The notes under the pieces: generated by a model
What the model was told of the DNA's origin: nothing
The model's input: only the letters and a program-made list of their open reading frames with translations
Databases searched by the model: none
In this document: positions 16,133 through 23,730 of the stretch, one piece after another
Layout of the letters: every line of letters begins with the position of its first letter
How positions within the stretch are numbered: the stretch's first letter is position 1
NCBI RefSeq assembly: GCF_902459775.1
Contig: NZ_CABPSQ010000006.1
Span: 1-64,000 of the forward strand
Length of the DNA stretch: 64,000 bases
Source: Pandoraea captiosa
GTDB taxonomy: Bacteria; Pseudomonadota; Gammaproteobacteria; Burkholderiales; Burkholderiaceae
Direction of reading: 5' to 3'
Made by a program: the position numbers and the translations under genes

Positions 16133-17251
16133 ATGCGGGGTTTCAAAACTTTGGGAATGGCGACGGGTTGGCTCGTCGCAGGCATGCTCGGCTTCGCCGG
16201 ACACGCGCAAGCGCAATCGCCGGGTGCGGGGCCATCGCGCGTGCCGGTCGCGGCCTGTAACTGCGCACAGATCGTTGCCGACTGTTCGGCGTCTGTCTCG
16301 GTGCTGCCCACGCGCGCGCTCGGCGGCGTGTTCTCGGCCGATGTCACGATGCTGACCGACGCCCCGTCGTGCGCCAAGATCGATTACCTGCTCGACGACA
16401 CGCCTTACGTCACGATTCTGCGCGACGGCACACAAGGCAGCCAGCGTCTGTACGGCACGCGTCCGCTCACGCGCAACAGTCTGTCGCGCATGTCGTGTCA
16501 CGTGTGTGCGGCAGCGTCCGTGCCGGTGCCCAATGACGGCCTGCCTGCGGACATGGCGCGCGTGGACGGCGCGCCCGGCACCTTCAGCGTGGCCCCGGCG
16601 GCTGCCGCACCCGCCACATCCTCCGCAACGACTGCAACCTACGCGCCCCCCGCCGCAGCCGCACAGAACGCGAGCATCGCCGCGACGGCCGCGCCCGGTG
16701 CACCAAGTGCGCCAAGCGCAGATACAGCGCTGCCGAGCACCATCGGCGACACGGCCGGACTCAACGCCGTGAATGCCACAAGCGCGGCCAATGCCCAGTC
16801 GCCGGAGGTCGCGCGCGATGTCGCCGCCATCAACGCGCCGCCCCCGGCGGGCACCACGATCGTCACGCCGCCCATTCCACCGAATCCACAGATTGCGCCC
16901 GGCGCCGTCGTGCCCACGAGTGCGCCGACGGCGTCGCGGCTGGTGAATCCGTCGGGACGCTGGCGCGGCATGTGCACGAATGCACCTCCGTGGTGGGGCC
17001 TGTTCGGCAAACCGATGACGCGTCTCATGGCGCTCGCGCTCAACGGGTCGCAGGTGAGCGGCAGCGTCGACGACGTCGAGCCAAACGTTCACACCACCGT
17101 GCAGGGCACGCTCGCGGGGGACCGTCTCCAACTCGCGGGCAGCTACGGCGCCAGGCACGACATCACCTTCGGCGCCGACGGCTCGACGCTGACCGACGCG
17201 TGGTGCAACAGCGACGGCCGCTGCGAAACCTGCGAAATGCAGCGTTTCTAA
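16133..17251 (+). CDS. Exported hypothetical protein, Ala/Pro-rich
   Basis: A 372-residue protein of unknown function. It begins with a Sec signal peptide (residues 1-28, cleavage near GHAQA). A Cys-containing N-terminal domain follows (VAACNCAQIVADCSASVSVL, MSCHVCAAAS), then an Ala/Pro/Thr-rich linker of about 140 residues. A conserved-looking C-terminal domain of about 90 residues follows (SGRWRGMCTNAPPWWGLFGK, then beta-rich), ending in a Cys-rich tail (WCNSDGRCETCEMQRF). The layout suggests a periplasmic or surface protein. The start at 16133 is chosen for the signal peptide. It is divergent from the MFS gene. Confidence 0.7.
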   Translation: MRGFKTLGMATGWLVAGMLGFAGHAQAQSPGAGPSRVPVAACNCAQIVADCSASVSVLPTRALGGVFSADVTMLTDAPSCAKIDYLLDDTPYVTILRDGTQGSQRLYGTRPLTRNSLSRMSCHVCAAASVPVPNDGLPADMARVDGAPGTFSVAPAAAAPATSSATTATYAPPAAAAQNASIAATAAPGAPSAPSADTALPSTIGDTAGLNAVNATSAANAQSPEVARDVAAINAPPPAGTTIVTPPIPPNPQIAPGAVVPTSAPTASRLVNPSGRWRGMCTNAPPWWGLFGKPMTRLMALALNGSQVSGSVDDVEPNVHTTVQGTLAGDRLQLAGSYGARHDITFGADGSTLTDAWCNSDGRCETCEMQRF

Positions 17252-17732
17252 GGGGTTTCGAGCGGGAGGTGATCTCGCGGCGTACCACTGAGGCGTCGCG
17301 AGATCACGCAACCACCGCATAAAAATCGCGTAAGAATCGAATCGGAATCGGATCGGAATCGAGTCGGAAGCGCGCGAAAATCCGCGTCAAAAAGCGCGTC
17401 GAAAGCCCATCGAAAGCGCGCCCGGAACGGGGCTGGAACGGGTCCGGAATGCGCGGAAAGGCGTCACGAAATCGCGCCGCAAATTGAGCGCCTGAATGAG
17501 AGACGGAATCGATGTGGCGAGCCAACGTCGTCGCGTTGCGATCGAAACGGTTCGAAAAGCGGTTCGAAATACAGCGTGAACGCCGCAGAGCCTTGTGCGG
17601 CAAGCGCGCAACATAATGCGCGCACTACTCGCATAAAGCGATTTCTTAGGTAGAATCGTCGGCGCAGCAAGACGTAACATTCGGGTGGCCGTTCTCCGAC
17701 GGCACTTTCTTATTCTCATCGATTGGATCGAT
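17252..17732. other. Intergenic region before the HU-like gene
   Basis: About 480 bases. It contains a terminal hairpin of the upstream gene, a purine-rich stretch with irregular ATCGGAATCGG-type repeats (17334-17372), and a possible -10 box TAGAAT at 17651-17656 ahead of the HU-like gene. No gene is supported. Confidence 0.6.
17269..17307 (+). terminator. Hairpin downstream of the exported hypothetical
   Basis: A perfect 11-base inverted repeat (GTGATCTCGCG 17269-17279, CGCGAGATCAC 17297-17307) with a 17-base loop, 18 bases after the stop codon. No T-run follows, so Rho-independent termination is uncertain. Confidence 0.45.
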
Positions 17733-18188
17733 ATGGCAACGGCAAAGAAAGCAGCAGCAAAGAAGGCCCCTGTGGCGAAGAAGGCTCCGGCAGCAAAGAA
17801 GGCTCCGGTAGCGAAGAAGGCAGCAGCACCGAAGGCAGCCCCGAAGGCTGCTCCGAAGGCAGCCGCCAAGGTTTCGCCGATCAAGGAAGCACTCAACAAG
17901 ACCCAGCTCGCAGCACACATCGCCGAAACCTCGGCTGTCGCCGTCAAGGACGTCAAGGCTGTGCTCGCCGCTCTCGAAACCACGATCATCAACTCCCTGC
18001 ACAAGAAGGGCGCTGGCGAATTCACGCTGCATGGCCTGTTCAAGGTCACGTCGCAACAAATCGCTGCCAAGGCAAAGCGTTTCGGCAAGGACCCGTTCAC
18101 GGGTGAAGAGCGTTGGTTCCCGGCAAAGCCGGCTTCGGTGCGCGTGAAGGTTCGCCCGCTGAAGAAGGTCAAGGACGCCGCTCAGTAA
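17733..18188 (+). CDS. HU-family DNA-binding protein with histone H1-like N-terminal tail
   Basis: A 151-residue nucleoid protein. Residues 1-47 are almost only Lys, Ala and Pro in KKAP/PKAA repeats, like histone H1 tails. Residues about 50-145 are an HU/IHF fold (LNKTQLAAHIAETSAVAVKD, then GAGEFTLHGLFKV and a C-terminal basic segment). The tail would bind DNA without sequence preference and compact it. Tailed HU proteins of actinobacteria carry the tail at the C-terminus, whereas here it is N-terminal, a form seen in several Burkholderiales. The start follows GATCGAT and a strong intrinsic terminator follows the gene, so it is monocistronic. Confidence 0.9.
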   Translation: MATAKKAAAKKAPVAKKAPAAKKAPVAKKAAAPKAAPKAAPKAAAKVSPIKEALNKTQLAAHIAETSAVAVKDVKAVLAALETTIINSLHKKGAGEFTLHGLFKVTSQQIAAKAKRFGKDPFTGEERWFPAKPASVRVKVRPLKKVKDAAQ

Positions 18189-18567
18189 CACCCGCCGACG
18201 TGCTGCCGTGAGCTTCACCGCAGCGCGAACGGTCAGGGTTTCAAGCCGTACCTGAAGACGGTGCCGATCTTTCGGCACCGTTTTTTTTCGTCCACACCGT
18301 TTGCGCGTTGCGCATCGCTCGTCGAGAAGCGACGCTCGACTTCGTGGTCCTCGGCTACGTTCGCGCGCGCCGCTCACCCGCTCCGCTCTCGATTCGTTAC
18401 CCAGCGACTCAGGGTTTTCTCTGGGGTTTGTGCGGAGTGGACGCTTCCCACACCGGCCGCTACCATCGCTCGGGACATTCCGCGTCACCAGCGCTCACCC
18501 CGCGTCGTTGGTACCTTCCCGACATGCACGCCACTGGCGACGTCTTCGCGAACACAGGAGATTCCGC
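18189..18567. other. Intergenic region between HU-like and solute-binding genes
   Basis: About 380 bases holding the HU terminator near its start and the AGGAG site of the next gene at its end. The open frame running through it upstream of 18568 has no ribosome-binding site or recognisable domain and is treated as non-coding. Confidence 0.6.
18258..18288 (+). terminator. Intrinsic terminator of the HU-like gene
   Basis: A perfect 10-base-pair stem (ACGGTGCCGA 18258-18267, TCGGCACCGT 18272-18281) with loop TCTT followed by a run of eight T. Textbook Rho-independent terminator. Confidence 0.93.
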
Positions 18568-19500
18568 ATGACACGCAAGTCTTCGCGTCACCCGGCTCAT
18601 GTCGAGTCGTCGTCGAGTCGCCCCGGCCAACGCCCGACGCCCTCGGGTAACGGCAGTGGGCGGTCCCGACGCAATTTCCTCGCCACGCTCGGTGTCGCCG
18701 CAATGCCTGCCGGGTTCGTCGGCTCATTGGGCGGCACGCTTGGCAGCGTGCTCACAAGCACCGCCTCTCTTTTCGCCACACCCGCGCACGCGCAAACGGT
18801 CGCAGACATCAAGAAGAAGGGCACGCTCAATGTCGGCATGCTGATCGATTTTCCGCCGTATGGCACGACGAACGCGCAGGCGCAGCCCGATGGCTATGAC
18901 GCCGACGTCGCCCGACTGCTGGCCAGCGATCTCGGCGTGAAGCTCAACCTCGTGCCGGTCACGGGGCCGAACCGCATTCCCTATCTGCTTTCCGGCAAGG
19001 TAGATGTGCTCGTCGCATCGCTCGCGATTACGCCGGAGCGCGCCAAACAGGTGCAATTCTCCAAACCGTATGCGGCCGCGACGATTCTTCTGCTGGGCAA
19101 GAAAGGCACCTCGATCAAGTCGGCCGCCGATCTGAAAGGGCTGCGCGTGAGCGTGGCGCGTGCGAGCACGCAAGACACCGCCGTGACGAAAACCGCCCCG
19201 GAAGGCACCGAAATTCGCCGCTTCGATGACGACGCCGCCGCCATGCAGGCGCTGCTCTCCGGCCAGGTCGATGCCATCGGTTGCTCGGTGACGGTCGCCA
19301 ACGTCATCAACACGCGCGCCCCGGGCCAGTTCGAGCCCAAGTTCAACCTGCTGCAGCAGGCAATGGGTATCGCGATGCGTCCGAATCAGCCCGAACTGCT
19401 GGCCAGCGTAAACGACTTCGTCACACGCAATACCGCCAACGGCGAGTTGAACAAGCGCTATCGAAAGTGGCTCCAGACGGATTTGCCGCCATTGCAGTAA
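18568..19500 (+). CDS. Amino-acid ABC transporter substrate-binding protein, Tat-exported
   Basis: A 310-residue family 3 solute-binding protein. The N-terminus carries a twin-arginine signal (SRRNFLATLG near residue 33) with cleavage around PAHAQ, so it is probably folded before export. The mature part shows the usual pattern: GTLNVGMLIDFPPYG, QPDGYDADVARLLASDLGVK, GKVDVLVASLAITPERAKQV and LLSGQVDAIGCS. A GGAG site sits eight bases before the ATG at 18568. No permease or ATPase gene is adjacent, so it is an orphan receptor that must share membrane components encoded elsewhere. Confidence 0.9.
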   Translation: MTRKSSRHPAHVESSSSRPGQRPTPSGNGSGRSRRNFLATLGVAAMPAGFVGSLGGTLGSVLTSTASLFATPAHAQTVADIKKKGTLNVGMLIDFPPYGTTNAQAQPDGYDADVARLLASDLGVKLNLVPVTGPNRIPYLLSGKVDVLVASLAITPERAKQVQFSKPYAAATILLLGKKGTSIKSAADLKGLRVSVARASTQDTAVTKTAPEGTEIRRFDDDAAAMQALLSGQVDAIGCSVTVANVINTRAPGQFEPKFNLLQQAMGIAMRPNQPELLASVNDFVTRNTANGELNKRYRKWLQTDLPPLQ

Positions 19501-19510
19501 GCGTGGGATC

Positions 19511-19538
19511 GCCGCGCGTCCGCACTCCGGCGCGCGGC
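19511..19538 (+). terminator. Hairpin after the solute-binding protein gene
   Basis: GCCGCGCG (19511-19518) pairs with CGCGCGGC (19531-19538), starting ten bases past the stop codon. No T-run follows. Confidence 0.4.
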
Positions 19539-19770
19539 AGGCTTCGCTGTCGGCGGGTCTAGCGGCTCATCGGCCCATGTTCGGCCCCGCATCGGCGTCG
19601 CAATCCATCATCGCCCCCTCACAAAGGCCATCGTCGTCCGCCAACGTCATCGGCCCCATCCACTCCCTCACGCCAACTACGCGATCATCCCCCCGGTCGC
19701 CAACGTCATTCCGCCAGCGGCAGCGTCTTCCGCACGCCTCACATTGCCCACTGCGCCAACGTCCGCCCCC

Positions 19771-19816
19771 TATCGAATTGTCCATTTCGATATAGTTTTC
19801 TGACAATTTCGATATA
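19771..19816 (+). promoter_or_regulatory. Candidate operator of the padR-reductase operon
   Basis: An inverted repeat TATCGAA (19771-19777) / TTCGATA (19786-19792) overlaps the first of two direct copies of ATTTCGATATA (19784-19794, 19806-19816). A related palindrome GATATATC lies at 19918-19925, just ahead of the AAGGAG site. AT-rich dyads in front of an autoregulated PadR gene are the expected binding sites. Confidence 0.55.
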
Positions 19817-19963
19817 CCGGCTGCGGCACCGAACCTCACCGAAACCCCTATCTGGCAGCGGCTTCCATTCGAATTCGAAAGTTGTCACAAAAATAATTTT
19901 GCTTTCGATGCAATTTAGATATATCGTAAACACGTCTTAACTACATCGATAAGGAGTCGCATC

Positions 19964-20647
19964 ATGCGTGGATCACGTGGCGATTTCATGGGCCGGGGCC
20001 CGCTGGACCTCGACAGAATGGATTTTGGCGACGAACGACGCGGTGGGCGTCATGGACGGCGCGGTGGACATGAGGGGTTTGGAGAAGGCCGGTTCGGACG
20101 TAGCGACGAAGGCCGCTCGGAGCGTGGAGAGCGTGGAGAGCGTGGAGAGCGTGGAGAGCGCGGGGGCCGGGGCGGACGTGGCGGTGGTCGGCTTTTCAGC
20201 CATGGTGGCCTGCGTCTGGTGTTGTTGCACCTGATCGCGCAGCAACCGCGCCACGGTTACGAACTCATCAAAGCCATCGAGGAAAGCGTGAACGGAACGT
20301 ACAGCCCGAGCGCTGGCGTCGTCTATCCCACGCTTACGCTGCTCGAAGAAATGGGCTACATCCGTGTGCAGGAAAACACCGGCGACAGCCAGCGCAAGTC
20401 GTACGAAATCACCGACACCGGCCGCGAGTATCTGGCCGAAAACGAGGATGCCGTGACCGAACTGCTGGCACGACTCGCGAGCCGTCGCGAGCGCTCGGAA
20501 GACATGCCGCCGCAAGTCATGCGGGCGTTGCATAACTTCAAATATGCCGTGCATTTGCGGCTGGGCGGCGAGCCGCTCACGACCGAACAGGCCAACGCGT
20601 TCGCCGCGATTCTCGACGCGGCAGCACAACAACTGGAGCGACTCTGA
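19964..20647 (+). CDS. PadR-family regulator, YqjI-like
   Basis: A 227-residue repressor. Residues about 80-160 form the PadR winged helix (LRLVLLHLIAQQPRHGYELI, SPSAGVVYPTLTLLEEMGYI), and a helical dimerisation tail follows. The arrangement of a long N-terminal extension before the PadR domain and a siderophore-interacting reductase next door matches E. coli YqjI/YqjH. In YqjI the extension is His/Cys-rich and binds nickel. Here it is Arg/Gly/Glu-rich with few His and no Cys, and contains a GER repeat (residues 53-64) encoded by a 9-base tandem repeat. The metal response may therefore differ. The start follows an AAGGAG site; the stop overlaps the next start (TGATG). Confidence 0.85.
   Translation: MRGSRGDFMGRGPLDLDRMDFGDERRGGRHGRRGGHEGFGEGRFGRSDEGRSERGERGERGERGERGGRGGRGGGRLFSHGGLRLVLLHLIAQQPRHGYELIKAIEESVNGTYSPSAGVVYPTLTLLEEMGYIRVQENTGDSQRKSYEITDTGREYLAENEDAVTELLARLASRRERSEDMPPQVMRALHNFKYAVHLRLGGEPLTTEQANAFAAILDAAAQQLERL
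20120..20155 (+). repeat. 9-bp in-frame tandem repeat in the PadR gene
   Basis: Four exact copies of GAGCGTGGA plus a partial fifth, encoding Glu-Arg-Gly repeats in the N-terminal extension. Copy number could vary between strains without breaking the frame. Confidence 0.9.
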
Positions 20648-21486
20648 TGCAAGACAACGCTGCACCGAACGTCACCCCCGATCGCACGCCACAACGCGTG
20701 CGCCACGAACTTCGCCTGCGCGTGCTGGAGGTGCGCAGCGTTGACGCGCTCACGCCGAACATGCTGCGCGTGACCCTTGGCGGCGATGACCTGGAGGGTT
20801 TCAGCAGCCCCGGCTTCGACGATCACGTCAAACTCTTCTTCCCGAATCCGGCGACCGGTGAGCTGAGCGTGCCTCGCATTGGCCCCGAGGGGATCGCGAA
20901 ACCAGCCCCCGGCGAAGCCCCGCGACTGATGCGGGACTACACGCCGCGCCGGTTCGACGCCGAGACCAGGACGCTCGTCATCGACTTCGCCATGCACGAG
21001 TCCGGCCCTGCCACCGCGTGGGCGCGCTCGGCAAAACCGGGTGACAAGCTCGGTGTCGGTGGCCCGCGCGGATCGTTCATCATCCCCATGAACTTCGACA
21101 GTTACGTTCTGATCGGTGACGATACGGCCCTGCCCGCCATCTCGCGACGTCTGGCCGAGCTGCCGGCCGGGGCGCTCGTCTTCGTCTTCGCGGAAGTCGA
21201 TGGCCCGGCGGATCGGCTGCGTTTTCCGAGTGAAGCCGACGTCGTCGTGGAATGGATCTACCGCGAAGGCACGCCGGCCGGACAGAGCACCGCACTGATC
21301 GACGCACTCGAGGTCGCCACCCTGCCCCCCGGCGATCTGCACGCCTGGGTGGCGGCGGAGGCCGGCGTCGCGAAGGCCGTTCGACGTCACCTCGTCGAGA
21401 CGCGCGGACTCAATCCCAAATGGGTCAAGGCGGCGGCTTACTGGCGCCGCGGCGACGCAGCCGTGCACGAAAATCTGGACGACTGA
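20647..21486 (+). CDS. Siderophore-interacting protein, FAD-dependent ferric reductase (YqjH/ViuB type)
   Basis: A 279-residue cytoplasmic flavoprotein. The FAD-binding motif RDYTPRRFD is near residue 98, followed by GDKLGVGGPRGSFIIP, and the NAD(P)H-binding lobe contains YVLIGDDTALPAISRRL and LHAWVAAEAGVAKAVRRHL. It should reduce ferric siderophore to release iron. Its start overlaps the padR stop, so production is coupled to the repressor, a logic seen in the yqjHI system, although there the genes are divergent and here they form one operon. Confidence 0.9.
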   Translation: MQDNAAPNVTPDRTPQRVRHELRLRVLEVRSVDALTPNMLRVTLGGDDLEGFSSPGFDDHVKLFFPNPATGELSVPRIGPEGIAKPAPGEAPRLMRDYTPRRFDAETRTLVIDFAMHESGPATAWARSAKPGDKLGVGGPRGSFIIPMNFDSYVLIGDDTALPAISRRLAELPAGALVFVFAEVDGPADRLRFPSEADVVVEWIYREGTPAGQSTALIDALEVATLPPGDLHAWVAAEAGVAKAVRRHLVETRGLNPKWVKAAAYWRRGDAAVHENLDD

Positions 21487-21559
21487 ATCCGCACAACCGA
21501 GCCAGGGGCAGCCCGTGTATGCTTTCTACCCACCACTGAAGGAAGAACGCTTGCACAGT

Positions 21560-21910
21560 ATGGATAAACCCCTGCTGCCCCGGACGAATCTGTTTACCGG
21601 CTTGCCGTCGCGCCCGTATCCGGCGGCCGCCGAACAGTTCGACACGCTGATCGCGCGGCCAGGCATGCGCGTCGAGCGCATCGTCTCGACGGGACAGGCG
21701 TCGCCCACCGGCTTCTGGTACGACCAGCCCCAGCACGAATGGGTGGCGCTGCTGAGCGGCGCGGCCGGGCTAGCCTTCGAGGACTCGCCGGGCCAGACGC
21801 TCGTCATGCGTCCCGGCGATACCGTCACGATCGACGCGGGCCGGCGCCATCGGGTTGCCTGGACTGCGCAAGGCGAAACCACCGTCTGGCTGGCGATTCA
21901 CTACGACTGA
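21560..21910 (+). CDS. Cupin-domain protein
   Basis: A 116-residue single-domain beta-barrel protein: QASPTGFWYDQPQHEWVALL, then SGAAGLAFEDSPGQTLVMRPGDTVTIDAG with the second cupin motif ending RRHRVAW. It probably binds a metal through the His/Glu set, but the function is unknown. The ATG at 21560 is 14 bases from the only AAGGAAG site; a TTG at 21551, three codons earlier, has better spacing and may be the real start. It lies 74 bases after the reductase on the same strand. Confidence 0.8.
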   Translation: MDKPLLPRTNLFTGLPSRPYPAAAEQFDTLIARPGMRVERIVSTGQASPTGFWYDQPQHEWVALLSGAAGLAFEDSPGQTLVMRPGDTVTIDAGRRHRVAWTAQGETTVWLAIHYD

Positions 21911-22119
21911 CACGGTTTGGTCGGGCCTGTCCGCGCCGCTCACCGTCCACTCTACGTCCCGCTTTTTGCCGCTCCCGTTGTTCCTTTGGAGAAATTCCCG
22001 GCTGTCTTTCGGAATTGCCTGATAGAAATGCCGGGAACAAATTCCGACTATGAAAACGCGCCCGGGGATGTCGAATTTCGGCACCCGGAGGGCGGTTCAC
22101 CCATAGGGGGTACGACGAC

Positions 22120-22467
22120 ATGGAGCAACGCAAACGACACGACGGTTTCGAACGTTGGGCAGCGGGCGCGACGGCGCGTCAGGCAGGACGGGACGATGCC
22201 CGCTGGCGCGTCTTTCGCGCGCCGGAGCAAGCCGACTTTCACGGGTTCGTCGTCTGGTGTTACACGCAAGGCGTGTTTCTGGGGCAGGAGTTCGACCGGC
22301 GCACCGACGCTATCACGCACTGTTACGTGCGCAACGGCGCCTGGGCCGTGCAGTTCGATTCCTTCGGAGAAGCCTGCGAGCGCGCCTTCGACATCCACGC
22401 GCCCACGCTGATCCTGTATGCGCCGGAGCGCAACGGCAGCGTTTTCATCACCAGCACGGAGCAATAA
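22120..22467 (+). CDS. Hypothetical protein, 115 residues
   Basis: A small soluble protein I do not recognise. It has no membrane segment. A compact aromatic-rich core is visible (FHGFVVWCYTQGVFLGQEF and WAVQFDSFGEACERAFDIHA), and the charged N-terminus is highly polar. A GGGGG purine tract lies about ten bases upstream of the ATG, and an intrinsic terminator follows 95 bases after the stop, which supports a real transcription unit. Confidence 0.6.
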   Translation: MEQRKRHDGFERWAAGATARQAGRDDARWRVFRAPEQADFHGFVVWCYTQGVFLGQEFDRRTDAITHCYVRNGAWAVQFDSFGEACERAFDIHAPTLILYAPERNGSVFITSTEQ

Positions 22468-22561
22468 GCGCGCGGGTGCAGCAGATGCATCAGGTGCATC
22501 AGGTACCTCTGTAGCGTCGGGCGCGCAAGACAGCGGGTCGCCGCAACGCTCAGGAGGGCTG

Positions 22562-22598
22562 GCACCGGCCGGCGAACATGCCGACCGGTGCTTTTTTT
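22562..22598 (+). terminator. Intrinsic terminator after the 115-residue gene
   Basis: A 12-base stem with one mismatched pair (GCACCGGCCGGC 22562-22573, GCCGACCGGTGC 22580-22591) followed by seven T (22592-22598). The T-run overlaps the stop codon of the convergent SDR gene. Confidence 0.85.
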
Positions 22599-23361
22599 AC
22601 GCGTAATTGCGAATGTCGTCGATTTCGGTCTGGCCGAAGTCGTCACGCTCGGTGAGCGCCAGAATGCGACGGGCGACATCCTCCGGCGAGGCGAGCTGGC
22701 CGCTCGACTTGAGCGCCTGAAAGCGCGCCAGCGCCGGGAAACTCTCGACGCTGCTGCTGCGGATCGTCTCCTGCATGCCCGTGTCGACCACCCCGGGGGC
22801 GAGCGAGACAGCCTGCACGCCGTGCTCGCGATGCTCCGCGTTGACCACGCGCGTATACATATCCAGCGCGGCCTTGGTCGAGCAATAGACCGCCCAGCCG
22901 GCATTCGGATTGCGCCCGGCGCCCGACGAAATATTCACGATCTGGCGCTTGGCCGCGAGCCCCTGTGTAGCGGTGAGAAAGCGTGCCGTGAGCAACATGA
23001 CGGACGTCACGTTCAGCGCGAAGGCGGCGCCGATGGCCGCCGGGTCCGTCAACGCTGCGGAATTGGCGACCGGGTTGACCGTGCCGGCATTGTTGATCAG
23101 CAAATAACGTGCGGCGGGGGTGGCGGCGCGCGGCAGCGAGGCAAAGATGCGCTCAGCGGTCGTTGCGGCGGCTTCGGTGTCGGCCAGATCGACGGCGATC
23201 TGCTCCAGTGTGACGCCCTGTGCGCTGGCAAGCGCGGCAAGTTCGTCGTCCGTACGACGGGCCAGCGTCACGAGATGGGTGCCCGGCGTGAGCAAACCGC
23301 GTGCGAGCGCGGCACCAAGTCCACGGGAGGCACCGGTAAGAATGGCAATGGTTTGGGACAT
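22597..23361 (-). CDS. Short-chain dehydrogenase/reductase
   Basis: A 254-residue Rossmann enzyme of the SDR superfamily. The N-terminal TGASRGLGAALARG binds NAD(P), LLINNAGT follows, and the catalytic set is NISSGAG with YCSTK (YxxxK). The C-terminal part (FGQTEIDDIRNYA end) and overall order resemble sepiapterin-reductase-like and benzil-reductase-like SDRs. The frame extends to 23430, but the start at 23361 (MSQTIAILTGAS) gives the normal distance to the glycine motif. It is divergent from the phosphonate operon; a shared role is not evident. Confidence 0.87.
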   Translation of the reverse strand: MSQTIAILTGASRGLGAALARGLLTPGTHLVTLARRTDDELAALASAQGVTLEQIAVDLADTEAAATTAERIFASLPRAATPAARYLLINNAGTVNPVANSAALTDPAAIGAAFALNVTSVMLLTARFLTATQGLAAKRQIVNISSGAGRNPNAGWAVYCSTKAALDMYTRVVNAEHREHGVQAVSLAPGVVDTGMQETIRSSSVESFPALARFQALKSSGQLASPEDVARRILALTERDDFGQTEIDDIRNYA

Positions 23362-23730
23362 TGAGAGAGATGCGGTCGGACAACGCCGCAAAATGGCGAA
23401 CGGGATCGTCATTATCCGCGCATCGTCCAAACACCGCTATACCGACCAAAAGTCGTTTTTTAAGGCAAAACCCGCGAAACCTGCCACATCGGGCGTGCGC
23501 CGTGCGTCAAAACGACGCCGGGCGGCACGAAAGCGAAATGGTCTATTGCGGAATATAATCGCGAACTCGGAACGCCTATCAACTAGCCTTCAAACAGGGG
23601 CAGACGGCGAGAACTTCGGAACCGTCGGCTCGCAGCGCGGCGCGAGGTTTTCTCGCGCGTCAATGCCCTGAATCACCAAGGTTGTCGCGGTAAAGACAGG
23701 TGTTTTAAGTGCACTGCACATTACCGCCTT
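23362..23730. other. Divergent promoter region ahead of the phosphonate operon
   Basis: About 370 bases. A perfect -10-like TATAAT is at 23554-23559 but without a good -35. A second AT-rich box (TATATATT, 23735-23742) falls between the two possible starts of the first operon gene, so the shorter start at 23752 could be nearly leaderless. No small gene is supported. Confidence 0.5.

Larger units (their letters stand above)
19501..19963. other. Intergenic region with PadR-type operator
   Basis: About 460 bases. The first half is C-rich with recurrent CGCCAACGTC words and no gene. The second half (from about 19770) is AT-rich and holds the candidate operator and promoter of the padR gene. Confidence 0.6.
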
